From contig JAFGIY010000082.1 in NCBI GenBank assembly GCA_016929335.1, positions 87,813 through 151,812 on the forward strand: a stretch of 64,000 nucleotides of DNA. The letters are read 5' to 3'. The notes below the pieces were generated by a model. That model did no database searches and was not told the DNA's origin. It worked only from the letters and a program-made list of their open reading frames with translations. A program made the translations under genes and the position numbers. The stretch is from Acidobacteriota bacterium. GTDB lineage: Bacteria; Acidobacteriota; UBA6911. Within the stretch, counting starts at the first letter, position 1. Every line of letters starts with the position of its first letter. Shown piece after piece: positions 15,504 through 23,994 of this stretch.

Positions 15504-17312
15504 ATGAATCAGGAAATTATTGTTGTTCTAAGCATATTGGCCGGAGCCATCATTCTCTTCATTACGGACAAGTATAGTCCCGATGTTGTGGCTCTGCTAA
15601 CGGTTCTGGCATTGATACTCAGCCGGACGCTCAGTCTATCCGAAGCGCTGGCCGGATTTGCCAATCCGGTTGTTATTACGATCGCAGCAATCTTCGTCAT
15701 TACCGCAGGCTTAACGAATGCCGGAGTTGCCGCCAGAATCGGCGATTATCTGTTCCGCATTGCAGGCAAAAATGAAGCCCGTCTGGTAGCAGTAACCATG
15801 GGAGCTTCGGCGACTCTATCGCTTGTCATGAATAATATGGCTTCCGCATCTGTGCTGCTTCCCGGCCTGAGCAGCATCACGCGGCGGAGTGGAGTCGGTT
15901 CCTCGAAGCTGATGATCCCGCTTTCTTTTGGAACGCTTCTGGGCGGCATGGCAACCTTATTTACAACCATAAACCTTCTGGCCAATGATGCCTTGCGTCA
16001 AAAGGGACTGGATCCTTTTACCTTCTGGGATTTTTTCAGCATTGGCAGCATTTTAAGCATCGCGGGAATTCTATTTATGGTGTTGCTGGGCCGGAAAATC
16101 CTGCCGGATCATCATAAAAGAGACCCTTTTGCGGCATCCCGCTCGACGGAAAGTCTGGTGGACCTTTACCGCATGGATAATCTTCTATTCAAAGCTCCTA
16201 TTCCTGAGGGATCTCCCCTGGATGGCGTCAGTATTGCGCAAAGCCGCTTGGGCAGGGATTTTTCTCTCAACGTCATCGGAGTGCTTCGCGGCCGAAGAAT
16301 CAGACCGGCTCCGGGATCAGGCGAGATTCTGCGCGCCGGCGATTCGCTTGTGGTTGAAGGAAAACCGGAACACCTGCGGGCAGCTCAAGAACAGCTGGGA
16401 CTGGCGTTCGAACCTGCAGGCCTGGATTCGGGAGTTGAATTGGAGGATCCCTACATCGGAATTGCGGAAATGCTGATTTCTCCGCGCTCCGGCGTTGCCG
16501 GCCGATCTTTGCGGGAAATACATTTCCGCCGGAAATATGGCCTTACGGCGCTGGCCATCATGCGCGAAGGCAAGCCTATTCTGGAGGGAATTCCGGAAAC
16601 GCCTCTGCAATTCGGCGACGCGTTGCTGGTACAGGGCCCGCGCGCACGCATCGGAATGATGAATGAAGAACAGGACTTCATCGTGCTGGAGCATCCAGGC
16701 AATGCCGGCAACATCGGGCGTCCGGAAAAGGCGCTCTGGGCTCTGGTTGGAATCGGGCTGATGTTCCTGTTGGCCGGCTTCGGCATCGTGCCCATCGCGA
16801 CAGCAGCGCTGGTGGGAGCGGTTGTGATGATTTTGTCGGGCGTTTTAAAAACCGATGAGGGATACCGGGCAATCGAATGGAAGGCCGTCATCATGGTCGG
16901 CGGTCTGCTGTCGCTTGGAACAGCCCTGGGCAAAAGCGGCGCCGCGGATCTGATATCACAAAGTTTTCTGCATCTTTTAGTCCCCCTGGGGAATGCGGCA
17001 TTGCCTGCAGGTTTCTTCCTGATTTCCATGATCATGGCGCAGATCATATCCGGCGCCGCAACCACCGTCCTGATCACACCGATAGCCCTGAGCGCCGCGA
17101 GTCAAATGGGCGTCAGCGTTTACCCTGTGATCATGATGATTGTGTTGGGAGCTTCATCCGCATTTCTGACCCCGGTCAGCCATCCGGTAAATTTGCTCGT
17201 AATGAGCCCGGGAGGATACCGGTTCAGCGACTATGCGCGCGTCGGATTCTGCCTCGGTATCCTGATATTCCTGCTGTCGGCAATATTGGTACCCATCCTC
17301 TGGCCTCTGTAA
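15504..17312 (+). CDS. SLC13/DASS-type permease with two RCK_C (TrkA-C) domains
   Basis: 602 residues. Two blocks of hydrophobic helices (about 1-195 and 410-602) flank a soluble middle with two TrkA-C/RCK_C domains: about 215-295 (GRDFSLNVIGVLRGRRI and LRAGDSLVVEGKPEHL) and about 310-395 (KYGLTALAIMREG and LQFGDALLVQGP). The permease halves contain the SLC13-like MNNMASASVLLPG and SHPVNLLVMSPGG stretches. This is the architecture of bacterial DASS-family carriers for sodium-coupled anions such as dicarboxylates or sulfate; the substrate is not readable from sequence. RCK_C domains usually bind a small ligand that gates transport. It is a stand-alone gene. Confidence 0.9.
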   Translation: MNQEIIVVLSILAGAIILFITDKYSPDVVALLTVLALILSRTLSLSEALAGFANPVVITIAAIFVITAGLTNAGVAARIGDYLFRIAGKNEARLVAVTMGASATLSLVMNNMASASVLLPGLSSITRRSGVGSSKLMIPLSFGTLLGGMATLFTTINLLANDALRQKGLDPFTFWDFFSIGSILSIAGILFMVLLGRKILPDHHKRDPFAASRSTESLVDLYRMDNLLFKAPIPEGSPLDGVSIAQSRLGRDFSLNVIGVLRGRRIRPAPGSGEILRAGDSLVVEGKPEHLRAAQEQLGLAFEPAGLDSGVELEDPYIGIAEMLISPRSGVAGRSLREIHFRRKYGLTALAIMREGKPILEGIPETPLQFGDALLVQGPRARIGMMNEEQDFIVLEHPGNAGNIGRPEKALWALVGIGLMFLLAGFGIVPIATAALVGAVVMILSGVLKTDEGYRAIEWKAVIMVGGLLSLGTALGKSGAADLISQSFLHLLVPLGNAALPAGFFLISMIMAQIISGAATTVLITPIALSAASQMGVSVYPVIMMIVLGASSAFLTPVSHPVNLLVMSPGGYRFSDYARVGFCLGILIFLLSAILVPILWPL

Positions 17313-17388
17313 TCGACCACCCCTGGAAGGCGCGGCTTTGGTTTGCCCGTACAGCGCAGACTGCGGGCCGAATTTGAATATCTCGGGG

Positions 17389-17461
17389 TCGGGGTCGGTA
17401 TCGGGGTCGTCTTTTAGTCATGGAGCATATCAATTGTGTTCGATCCCGATACCGATCCCGA
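17389..17461. repeat. Inverted repeat, 21-bp arms
   Basis: Arms 17389-17409 and 17441-17461 are inverted copies with two mismatches, 31 bp apart. The arms are built on repeated GGGGTCGGTATCGG / CCGATACCGATCCC. It lies between the DASS permease and the DUF2202 gene, in a 427-bp stretch (17313-17739) with no other recognised feature. Confidence 0.8.
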
Positions 17462-17739
17462 AACAACTACTTCCATTCATCGCATATTTTCTCATTTCAA
17501 CGGCTGCGCCTTGCTGCAAAGCTTCGAGTGACAGGGAAAGGCTCATTCCGTCTGCAAGAATTGCATCACCATCGCAGGATTTGCGCGCTTTCTCTTGGCG
17601 CCCAGTGTGGAAGCGATCTCCAAACAATTGACAGATCGCGACATACAAATTCATGGGGGAATGGGAACAGTTTTTGCAAGAAACCTGCTCTGTGGAGAAA
17701 AACCGAATGGTTGAAATTGAAACAGGAGAGAACAAAACA

Positions 17740-18333
17740 ATGAAATACGCGAAAACAATTCTGGTACTGTGTCTGTTTGTTGCCGCCACAGTAAGTGCCC
17801 AGGCTCAAAGCGGCAGAGGAATGAGAAATGGCCCCCGCTATAACAGCGGTATCTGTCCAAGAATAAGCTCATCGACTCCATCGCAACCGTTGGACGTCGA
17901 GGAAACTGCAAAGCTTTTGTTAATGAGAGAAGAGGAAAAGCTTGCTATGGACGTGTACCAGGCCCTTTATCAAAAATGGGGAATCAGAATATTCAACAAT
18001 ATCGCTGCCAGTGAAAAAAGGCATTTTGACGCCATTGGTAACCTAATCATCCGTTACGAGCTTTCGGATCCCGCAAAACCGGCGGCAGGAGAATTCACGG
18101 ATCCCGATCTTCAAAAGATGTACGATGATCTTGTGGCCCAGGGGATGAAGTCTCTCGTGGAGGCATTCCAGGTCGGCGTGGCTATAGAAGAAGCGGACAT
18201 CGAAGATCTGAGAGCAGCGATTTCAATAACGGATAATAACGATGTTTTGACTGTTTACGGGAATCTGCTGAACGGCTCGTTGAACCATCTGGATGCATTC
18301 AACAGCCAACTCGACGCCAGGAACAATAATTAG
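17740..18333 (+). CDS. Secreted DUF2202 ferritin-like protein
   Basis: About 197 residues from the ATG that follows ACAGGAGAG. A signal peptide is clear (KTILVLCLFVAATVSAQAQ). The mature part matches DUF2202: EEKLAMDVYQALYQKWG supplies an acidic helix, and ASEKRHFDAIGNLI an E-x-x-H pair, as in ferritin-like four-helix proteins; a second half with EEADIEDLR and NHLDAF supplies further acidic and His residues. The upstream in-frame codons from 17653 are not used in this interpretation because they lack a ribosome binding site. The physiological role of DUF2202 proteins is not established; a metal-binding periplasmic role is plausible. Confidence 0.85.
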   Translation: MKYAKTILVLCLFVAATVSAQAQSGRGMRNGPRYNSGICPRISSSTPSQPLDVEETAKLLLMREEEKLAMDVYQALYQKWGIRIFNNIAASEKRHFDAIGNLIIRYELSDPAKPAAGEFTDPDLQKMYDDLVAQGMKSLVEAFQVGVAIEEADIEDLRAAISITDNNDVLTVYGNLLNGSLNHLDAFNSQLDARNNN

Positions 18334-18491
18334 CATTTCGCCGGTTTTGATCGGGTGCAATATCCGGGGATGCGATAAATGTTCAGCACATCGTGAAAAA
18401 AATGAAACAAGGACCGGTTTTGCATCATCCAAATCAATAAGGGATAGTTGGGTATGAATCGTCAAATCAGGAATGAATAAGAGGGATTGTT

Positions 18492-19106
18492 ATGTTGAAG
18501 AGATTTTTGGTTCTATTTTCACTCTGCCTGCTGTTGCTGCCGGCCGCTTACTCCCAAAGACGAGGCGGCGGGGGACAGGGTCAGGGATCCGGTGGTGGAC
18601 AAGACCAAGGTCAAGGGCAAGGAATGGGCCAAGGTCAGGGACAGGGTCAGGGACATCCCGGCATGTCGGGCGGTGATTCTCAAATGGAGCGGAAACGCAT
18701 CCACGCTACACAGCAGCAGCGTGACCAGATACGCGATTGCGACAAATTGGCCGACGGCATTCGCAAACAGGCTCGAAAGATGTCTCAAGCTTCCGGGAAG
18801 AAATTTAATGCGGAAGAAGCAAACCAGCAGCACAGCCAGATCCGTAATCAGCTGCAAGCAATGGAGAAGGAACATGAACGCCTCATGAACGGGCTTGACG
18901 CCGGGCAGCAGCAGGCCTGGCAGGAGCAAATCCGGAATATGAACCGGTACCGCGAGCAGCTCAAAGTGCAGCAGCAACAGATGGAAGCCGAGCTGCAGAA
19001 TAATCCGGATCCCAGGCGCGTCGCCGAACAAGCCAAAGAAATGGAGAGAACAATGAATAACTGGAGAAACCAGTACCGTGTTCTTTCATCCGAGGCTGCC
19101 CCCTAG
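18492..19106 (+). CDS. Secreted Gly/Gln-rich protein with a charged helical C-terminus
   Basis: 204 residues. It starts with a signal peptide (KRFLVLFSLCLLLLPAAYS) after AAGAGGGATT. Residues about 22-60 are a low-complexity GQ/GQGQG tract; the DNA encoding it is a near-tandem GGTCAGGGACAG-like repeat. Residues about 70-200 are Gln/Glu/Lys-rich and predicted helical (HATQQQRDQIRDCDKLADGI, QQHSQIRNQLQAMEKEHERL), resembling small periplasmic metal- or stress-response helical proteins. Family not recognised. It follows the DUF2202 gene in the same direction, 158 bp away, so the two may share a physiological theme. Confidence 0.75.
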   Translation: MLKRFLVLFSLCLLLLPAAYSQRRGGGGQGQGSGGGQDQGQGQGMGQGQGQGQGHPGMSGGDSQMERKRIHATQQQRDQIRDCDKLADGIRKQARKMSQASGKKFNAEEANQQHSQIRNQLQAMEKEHERLMNGLDAGQQQAWQEQIRNMNRYREQLKVQQQQMEAELQNNPDPRRVAEQAKEMERTMNNWRNQYRVLSSEAAP

Positions 19107-19123
19107 TCCGCAACCCTCTGAAG

Positions 19124-19175
19124 TCGCGATCGGAATCGCTCTCGATATCGGCTGTCGACAGCGATTCCGACGCGA
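19124..19175. terminator. Inverted repeat after the GQ-rich gene
   Basis: TCGCGATCGGAATCGCT at 19124-19140 faces AGCGATTCCGACGCGA at 19160-19175; the arms match except for one extra base. It lies 17 bp after the stop codon of the GQ-rich gene and could terminate transcription, though only a weak TTTAATCTT tract follows. The rest of 19107-19451 shows no gene. Confidence 0.55.
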
Positions 19176-19451
19176 TTTAATCTTCTTGAGAGAATCCTCG
19201 CAACCGAAACCCATCATCAACTAAGCCCGATCCGTCATGGGATAAATTGGGAAATGCGGCGGATGTCCCGGATTGCCTATATCCGCACGCCATTCTTGAA
19301 GTAAAATCCCGCATCTGTAGCTTTGCGAAGCGGTCGAAAAAGGCAGAGCGCAGGCGGCCGATTGCAATTCGCTTTTGAGTAACCCTCCGGTTCTGCCGGA
19401 GTGATATTTACTTGAAGCAGACTGTTTTATCCGGTCGAGGAGCCGAATAGA

Positions 19452-21080
19452 GTGAATTGGATCAAAGGCATCAGCCATTACCAGCGCATACGATCCGGCA
19501 TGAACGCTTATTGCAGGACATCGCTGCAGACGGATTGGAAAAGCCGTATCCGGCAGGTTCTTGAGCATCGCGAATCGATCTGGCTTGATACGCTGCGTAA
19601 AACGATATTCTCACAACCATCCAATCCTTATCACGAGATGTTCAGGATAGCCGGCTGCAGTCCGCAGGACCTGGCTCAATTGGTTCACCAGCGCGGCATT
19701 GAAGAAGCACTAAAAGCAATCCGCCGTTCGGGAGTCTACCTGGATCATGATGAATTCAAGGGCTTCAAGCCTGTTGTGCGTTCGGGCAAAGTGATCCCTT
19801 CCGCGCCCGGGAGCTTCGCGAACCCGATTGTAGCCGGCTGGTTTCATGGCAGCAGCGGAGGCAGCCGAAGCGCCGGAACGATGACCTGCACGGGAACAGA
19901 GCAGCTGGCCTATCTCACCGGTTACGCTGCATTGAACGCGGAGGAGTTCGGATTGAATGAAATCCCATATGTGATTGCCCGTCCGACGCTCCCCTCGATT
20001 GCAGGACTCCTCTTTTGCCTCCTTTACTCTCGCATAGGGTGCGCTGTCGGCCCCTGGTTTTCCTTTGGCGGTAAGTTTTCCAATTCGTTCCACTATCGTC
20101 TATTGACAAAATATATCGTGGCACTCGCGCGATGGCATGGCGCCGGTGCCCCTTTTCCCCGATATCTTCCGCCAAACGATTTTTCACCCGTCGCCCGCTG
20201 GATTGCCCGGCTGCCGAAAAAGGAACGGCGATGCGCCCTGCAGGCAGTTGCCAGTACCGGCGTGAGGATTGCGTCTGCAGCGATGGCGGAAAACCTGGAT
20301 ATCAGCGGCACTCTGTTTTTTTCGGGAGGTGAAGCTCTCACCGAGGGAAAGAGGCGCGCCGTGGAAGCTGCAGGAGTGGAAGTTTTTCCCGCCTACTGGA
20401 TTTCGGAAATCGGGCAGATCGGGCATTCCTGCAGGCGGATGAACACCGGGAATTGCGTCCATCTCTTCAAGGATTCCATCGCAGTCATTTCCGAGGCACG
20501 GACTGCACCCTTTTCGCAAACCGGCGTGAATTCTCTGCTTTTCACCACACTATTGCCGCATGCGCCCTATGTATTCATAAACGTGGAAATGCAGGATGCC
20601 GGGCTGTTGGAGGAAAGATCCTGTGATTGCGTATATGGCCGAATGGGATTCACCCACCAGATCAGCGGCATTTTCAGCCATGGCAAGCTCACGGGCCAGG
20701 GAATGACGCTCGTCGGCACGGAAATTGTGCGAATTCTGGAACAGGATCTGCCGTCCCGGTTCGGCGGCTGTCCTGGAGATTACCAGTTGATCGAGCAGGA
20801 AGGTTCAACCCAGACTGAAATTGTCCTCCGCATCAGCCCGCGAGCCGCCGTTCAATCTCCGGAGATTGTAAAGCGGTACTTCATGCAATCACTCCGTGGG
20901 TACCACGGAGGCACGCTGGCTTCACACGTTTGGGAGCACTCCGATGCGCTGAAGGCGATTATCGCCGAGCCGGAGCTGACAAAGGCGGGCAAGCTGCTCC
21001 CTCTTCATCTGAATAAAATTTCCAAAGATTACAGCATGAGCAAGAGCGCACCGGAGAAAGAGTCCGGCGACAGCAAATAA
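19452..21080 (+). CDS. Adenylate-forming enzyme of the phenylacetate-CoA ligase-like superfamily
   Basis: 542 residues from GTG, preceded by GAGGAG. The signature FHGSSGGSRSAGTMT at about residues 128-142 corresponds to the Ser/Thr/Gly-rich AMP-binding loop of the ANL (acyl-CoA synthetase/NRPS adenylation/luciferase) superfamily. LDISGTLFFSGGEALTEGKR and VFPAYWISEIGQIGHSC correspond to the following core motifs seen in PaaK-like proteins. The enzyme should activate a carboxylate with ATP, but the substrate and final acceptor are unknown; the usual C-terminal lysine motif is not obvious. No acyl carrier protein or pathway genes are adjacent, so it is an orphan. An ATG at 19500 is an alternative start. 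Confidence 0.8.
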   Translation: MNWIKGISHYQRIRSGMNAYCRTSLQTDWKSRIRQVLEHRESIWLDTLRKTIFSQPSNPYHEMFRIAGCSPQDLAQLVHQRGIEEALKAIRRSGVYLDHDEFKGFKPVVRSGKVIPSAPGSFANPIVAGWFHGSSGGSRSAGTMTCTGTEQLAYLTGYAALNAEEFGLNEIPYVIARPTLPSIAGLLFCLLYSRIGCAVGPWFSFGGKFSNSFHYRLLTKYIVALARWHGAGAPFPRYLPPNDFSPVARWIARLPKKERRCALQAVASTGVRIASAAMAENLDISGTLFFSGGEALTEGKRRAVEAAGVEVFPAYWISEIGQIGHSCRRMNTGNCVHLFKDSIAVISEARTAPFSQTGVNSLLFTTLLPHAPYVFINVEMQDAGLLEERSCDCVYGRMGFTHQISGIFSHGKLTGQGMTLVGTEIVRILEQDLPSRFGGCPGDYQLIEQEGSTQTEIVLRISPRAAVQSPEIVKRYFMQSLRGYHGGTLASHVWEHSDALKAIIAEPELTKAGKLLPLHLNKISKDYSMSKSAPEKESGDSK

Positions 21081-21131
21081 TCATCATACGGCAGAGCCGG
21101 AGGGTGTATGGCTGCTAGTTCTTTAAAAGGA

Positions 21132-22520
21132 TTAATCCTGGACGCTTGCATCTCCTTTCGACTTTTTTGCGGCAATTTCATTTTGCATCTGTAGGACCTG
21201 CGCATCATCAATCCTATATCCAAAGTAAAAAGCAATTACAGCAATCGCGCCAACTGCCGCCGGCACAATCGTCATAAGGTTATTAATGCCGTTGATCACG
21301 CGTGGTGTGGGATCGGCATTGGCAACAAATTGTATTGCCACCAGCCCCAAAGCTATGACGGCGCTTCTGATCAGCACTCCGATTTTGGCGGAGAAAGCTA
21401 TCAACGACATTGCGAAAGCCCTGATGTTTGCTCCTGTTTTCCATTCCCCGTAGACAACGGTGTCGGAAAATAGAGCGGTGCTCAGGGCTCCCGGCACGTT
21501 CGCGAATAAAAACGAAATGGAAAGCACAATGGTGAAGCCCCAGCTGCTTCCCCCGAATATTCTTGCCGCCGCACAAGACAAGGCGGACAGGGCAAGAAAG
21601 ATCCAGTAGCATTTGCGTTTCCCGATCCTGGTGCCGATCCAGGAAGCGGCCGATGCGCCTAACAGCCCGCCAACGCTGGTGCAAAACAGAAATACGGACA
21701 GAAAAGCGTCATTGTGCAGCACATACGCAAAGTAATAGGTGGCAAAACTCGCAATAATAAACAGAGAGCCGTTTCTGAACGATTCAGCCAGCGTCAACCG
21801 CAGCAGTGGAGGATTCTTGCAAATCAGCCCGATCATCTTTGCCACTGATTGTCTGGATTCATTCTTCGGAGCATCCGCGGTCAATTCATCGTAGGGATCT
21901 CTTCCGGCAGTGATTTTATAAACATAATAGTATCCAACGATCATCAGGAACGCATAAACACCCACGGCAACTGTCAAACCTGCCATCTCGCCGGTGCGGG
22001 CGCCGAAAAACATAATCATGGGCACCGCGGTGGCTGAGAATATCAGACTCCCGACTGTGATGCCCTGTGCTCTGTTCGCCGATAAAATCGTCTGTTCATC
22101 CGGCAGGCGGCTTAATCTGCCTACCATGGCGCCGCTGGCAGTAAACGCTATGTTCCATATGAGATGGCTTGCGATGAAGGCAATGATAATGATAGTCGCC
22201 GCCATAGGATCGCTTCCGATCTTTACAAACTGTAAAACGAACAGGACGGCAACAAGCGGCGGACCGACCAGAAACCAGGAACGGTATTTCCCGCCGAACC
22301 TCAAGTTCACTCGTTGAAGAATCACGCCGGCAACAAGGGAACACACGGTATCGACCAGGCTCGTGATTAATACGATCTGGCCCACGATAGCCAATGAGAA
22401 TTGAGCATAATCGGTAAGGAATTTCGGGAAAAAAACCAGTTCCATGTTTACCAGCAACATGAAAAACAAATCCGCTATTCCGTAGGTGTACAGCAATGAT
22501 CGATTCAGCCTCTCCGTCAT
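21132..22520 (-). CDS. GPH-family MFS transporter (sugar:cation symporter type)
   Basis: About 462 residues and roughly 12 hydrophobic helices. The N-terminal YTYGIADLFFMLLVNMELVFF and the loop around RFGGKYRSWFLVGPPL, where GPH/MelB-like carriers have a G-R-R/K-x-P pattern, place it in the glycoside-pentoside-hexuronide cation symporter group (MFS_2). The second of two closely spaced ATGs is chosen because GGAGGGAGG lies 6-8 bases in front of it; the first ATG (22526) directly abuts that site. Substrate unknown. The gene runs opposite to the adenylate-forming enzyme, with convergent ends only about 50 bp apart. Confidence 0.87.
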   Translation of the reverse strand: MTERLNRSLLYTYGIADLFFMLLVNMELVFFPKFLTDYAQFSLAIVGQIVLITSLVDTVCSLVAGVILQRVNLRFGGKYRSWFLVGPPLVAVLFVLQFVKIGSDPMAATIIIIAFIASHLIWNIAFTASGAMVGRLSRLPDEQTILSANRAQGITVGSLIFSATAVPMIMFFGARTGEMAGLTVAVGVYAFLMIVGYYYVYKITAGRDPYDELTADAPKNESRQSVAKMIGLICKNPPLLRLTLAESFRNGSLFIIASFATYYFAYVLHNDAFLSVFLFCTSVGGLLGASAASWIGTRIGKRKCYWIFLALSALSCAAARIFGGSSWGFTIVLSISFLFANVPGALSTALFSDTVVYGEWKTGANIRAFAMSLIAFSAKIGVLIRSAVIALGLVAIQFVANADPTPRVINGINNLMTIVPAAVGAIAVIAFYFGYRIDDAQVLQMQNEIAAKKSKGDASVQD

Positions 22521-22564
22521 CGGCATCCTCCCTCCAGAAGATGGACAAAATGATTATGTCGCAC

Positions 22565-22792
22565 TCATACCATAGACACCCGTTGCTTCAGTTCTTCCAG
22601 CCGGTTGAGGAGGACAGTAGTTGTGCGAGGAGCGTCTGTCTGGGAATCGCCTGCCGTCCGGGCTTCTGATCCTTCACCAGATACACTTCTCCCATGCCGC
22701 CCTTGCCGAGCCGGCTGACGATCTGATAATGACCGAGTGCCGTGCCGATCATATGGAGCCCTTCCTCCACGTCGACGTCGGATTCCATTCAT
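22565..22792 (-). pseudogene. Remnant of a Ser/Thr protein kinase gene
   Basis: One frame (22588-22788) encodes the start of a Pkn-type kinase, including GTALGHYQIVSRLGKGGMGE and VYLVKDQKPGR, i.e. the glycine-rich loop, and then loses similarity before the catalytic lysine. A second frame ends in LLNRLEELKQRV just before 22565, which looks like the end of a protein. The simplest reading is a kinase gene reduced by internal deletion to its two ends. No catalytic residues remain, so it cannot be an active kinase. Confidence 0.6.
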
Positions 22793-22978
22793 TGAAAATC
22801 AGTTTAAGAAGATGGGCACATTGTAGCAGAATCGGGGCAAACATGAATAGCGGAGCTTATGAACGTTTGCTTATTGGCGCGCGTAGGCGAATTGAATGAC
22901 CGCGCAGCATCGCTCCTCGTCGGCAGCTCGACAGATTCACATCCTCACGCTTCGCAGCAAAACAAATTCCGCGATTGT

Positions 22979-23764
22979 TCAGACAAAGACTACGCCGATT
23001 GGAGAGCCTGCCTTAATTTTGATCACCGACGCAGCGGATCCGTCCTTGACGGCAATCTCCAGATATCCGGTCGAGCCCGGGACAACGAATACTTCGCCCG
23101 GCGCTCCTTCCTGATATGTCTTGTGTATGCCGGTGATTTCACGATGTCCGGCCAGAATCTTATATGCATGGGGCACATCGTCAGGCTTCAAGTTCGTAAT
23201 TAAACTGCCGAACCTGTCGACAGCCAGGATCTGGCCCTGGATTAACGTATCCTTCACCTTCTGAATGCCGGGCAGCTGCAGCCGGAACGGATTCTGAAGT
23301 GCGCTTCCGATTTTGATCAGTGGAACTCCCCGGCTGATCCATGCCGCTATAGGCGAAAAAATATCGCGCGCATGGAAATCGGGAGAAACCGGTTTTCGAT
23401 AATAATGCTCGGCCGTTATTTCATACGCTTCAAAACCCGGATGCTCGTTCAACACATAGGTCAGGATGCCGTTGTCCGGCGCCACGAAAAAATGGCCGCC
23501 GGCGTCCACCGCCAGTCCTTTGTGCGCGTCGCCGACACCCGGATCGACAATGGCAATATGAACGGTTCCAGATGGGAAATAGGACCAGGCTCTGCTGAGA
23601 GTGAAGGCTCCGGTAAAAATATCCTGCGGGGGAATAAGATTGCTGATATCAACCAGCTTTGCGTCCGGATTCAGGCTCAGTATGACTCCCTTCATGGCTG
23701 CCACGAAATAATCGCGCAATCCGTAATCCGTCGTGAAAGTTATAACGGGGGTCGAACCGGACAT
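22979..23764 (-). CDS. SAM hydroxide adenosyltransferase (DUF62 family)
   Basis: 261 residues, full length for the family. TFTTDYGLRDYFVAAMKGV, VDPGVGD, FVAPDNGILTYVL and SPDFHARDIFSPIAAWI are the conserved blocks, with the Asp, Arg and His that position water in the active site. Members hydrolyse S-adenosyl-L-methionine to adenosine and methionine; close relatives are the fluorinase and chlorinase, which have a distinctive extra loop that is not evident here. ATGGAGGGATC precedes the ATG. A 14-bp perfect palindrome lies about 48 bp upstream. Cytoplasmic. Confidence 0.92.
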   Translation of the reverse strand: MSGSTPVITFTTDYGLRDYFVAAMKGVILSLNPDAKLVDISNLIPPQDIFTGAFTLSRAWSYFPSGTVHIAIVDPGVGDAHKGLAVDAGGHFFVAPDNGILTYVLNEHPGFEAYEITAEHYYRKPVSPDFHARDIFSPIAAWISRGVPLIKIGSALQNPFRLQLPGIQKVKDTLIQGQILAVDRFGSLITNLKPDDVPHAYKILAGHREITGIHKTYQEGAPGEVFVVPGSTGYLEIAVKDGSAASVIKIKAGSPIGVVFV

Positions 23765-23800
23765 GATCCCTCCATTACCTTTTATCGACAGATCTTCGTT

Positions 23801-23825
23801 GATTGATATCCGATTGATATCAATC
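23801..23825. promoter_or_regulatory. Possible operator upstream of the SAM hydrolase gene
   Basis: GATTGATATCAATC (23812-23825) is a perfect 14-bp palindrome, and its left half GATTGATATC is repeated directly at 23801-23810. The spacing of 11 bp (one helical turn) and the position 37-61 bp upstream of the start codon fit a regulator binding site. No regulator is assigned. Confidence 0.4.
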
Positions 23826-23843
23826 TACATAAGCAGAAATTCC

Positions 23844-23878
23844 CATGTGGGTCGCGGCTTCAGCCGCTGTCCCACATG
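23844..23878. repeat. Hairpin repeat, GTCGCGGCTTCAGCCGC family
   Basis: CATGTGGG-TCGCGGCTTCAGCCGCTG-TCCCACATG: a 35-bp imperfect palindrome of the same family as 529-561. It lies in the 230-bp space between the SAM hydrolase and PilT genes. Confidence 0.85.
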
Positions 23879-23994
23879 AACCAAAGCGCTAAGCGGCTGT
23901 CATAGGGAGTGCCTTTTCGGGGAGATTGACATTTGAAATTATTGGAGGTTCGAAACGGGGATTTTCAAAGTGCGGCTTGTTTCTTCGATATTAT

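Noticed and set aside
22979..23764. Fluorinase or chlorinase
   Set aside because: The gene has the DUF62 hydrolase blocks, and I see no halide-specific loop; SAM hydroxide adenosyltransferase is the safer call.
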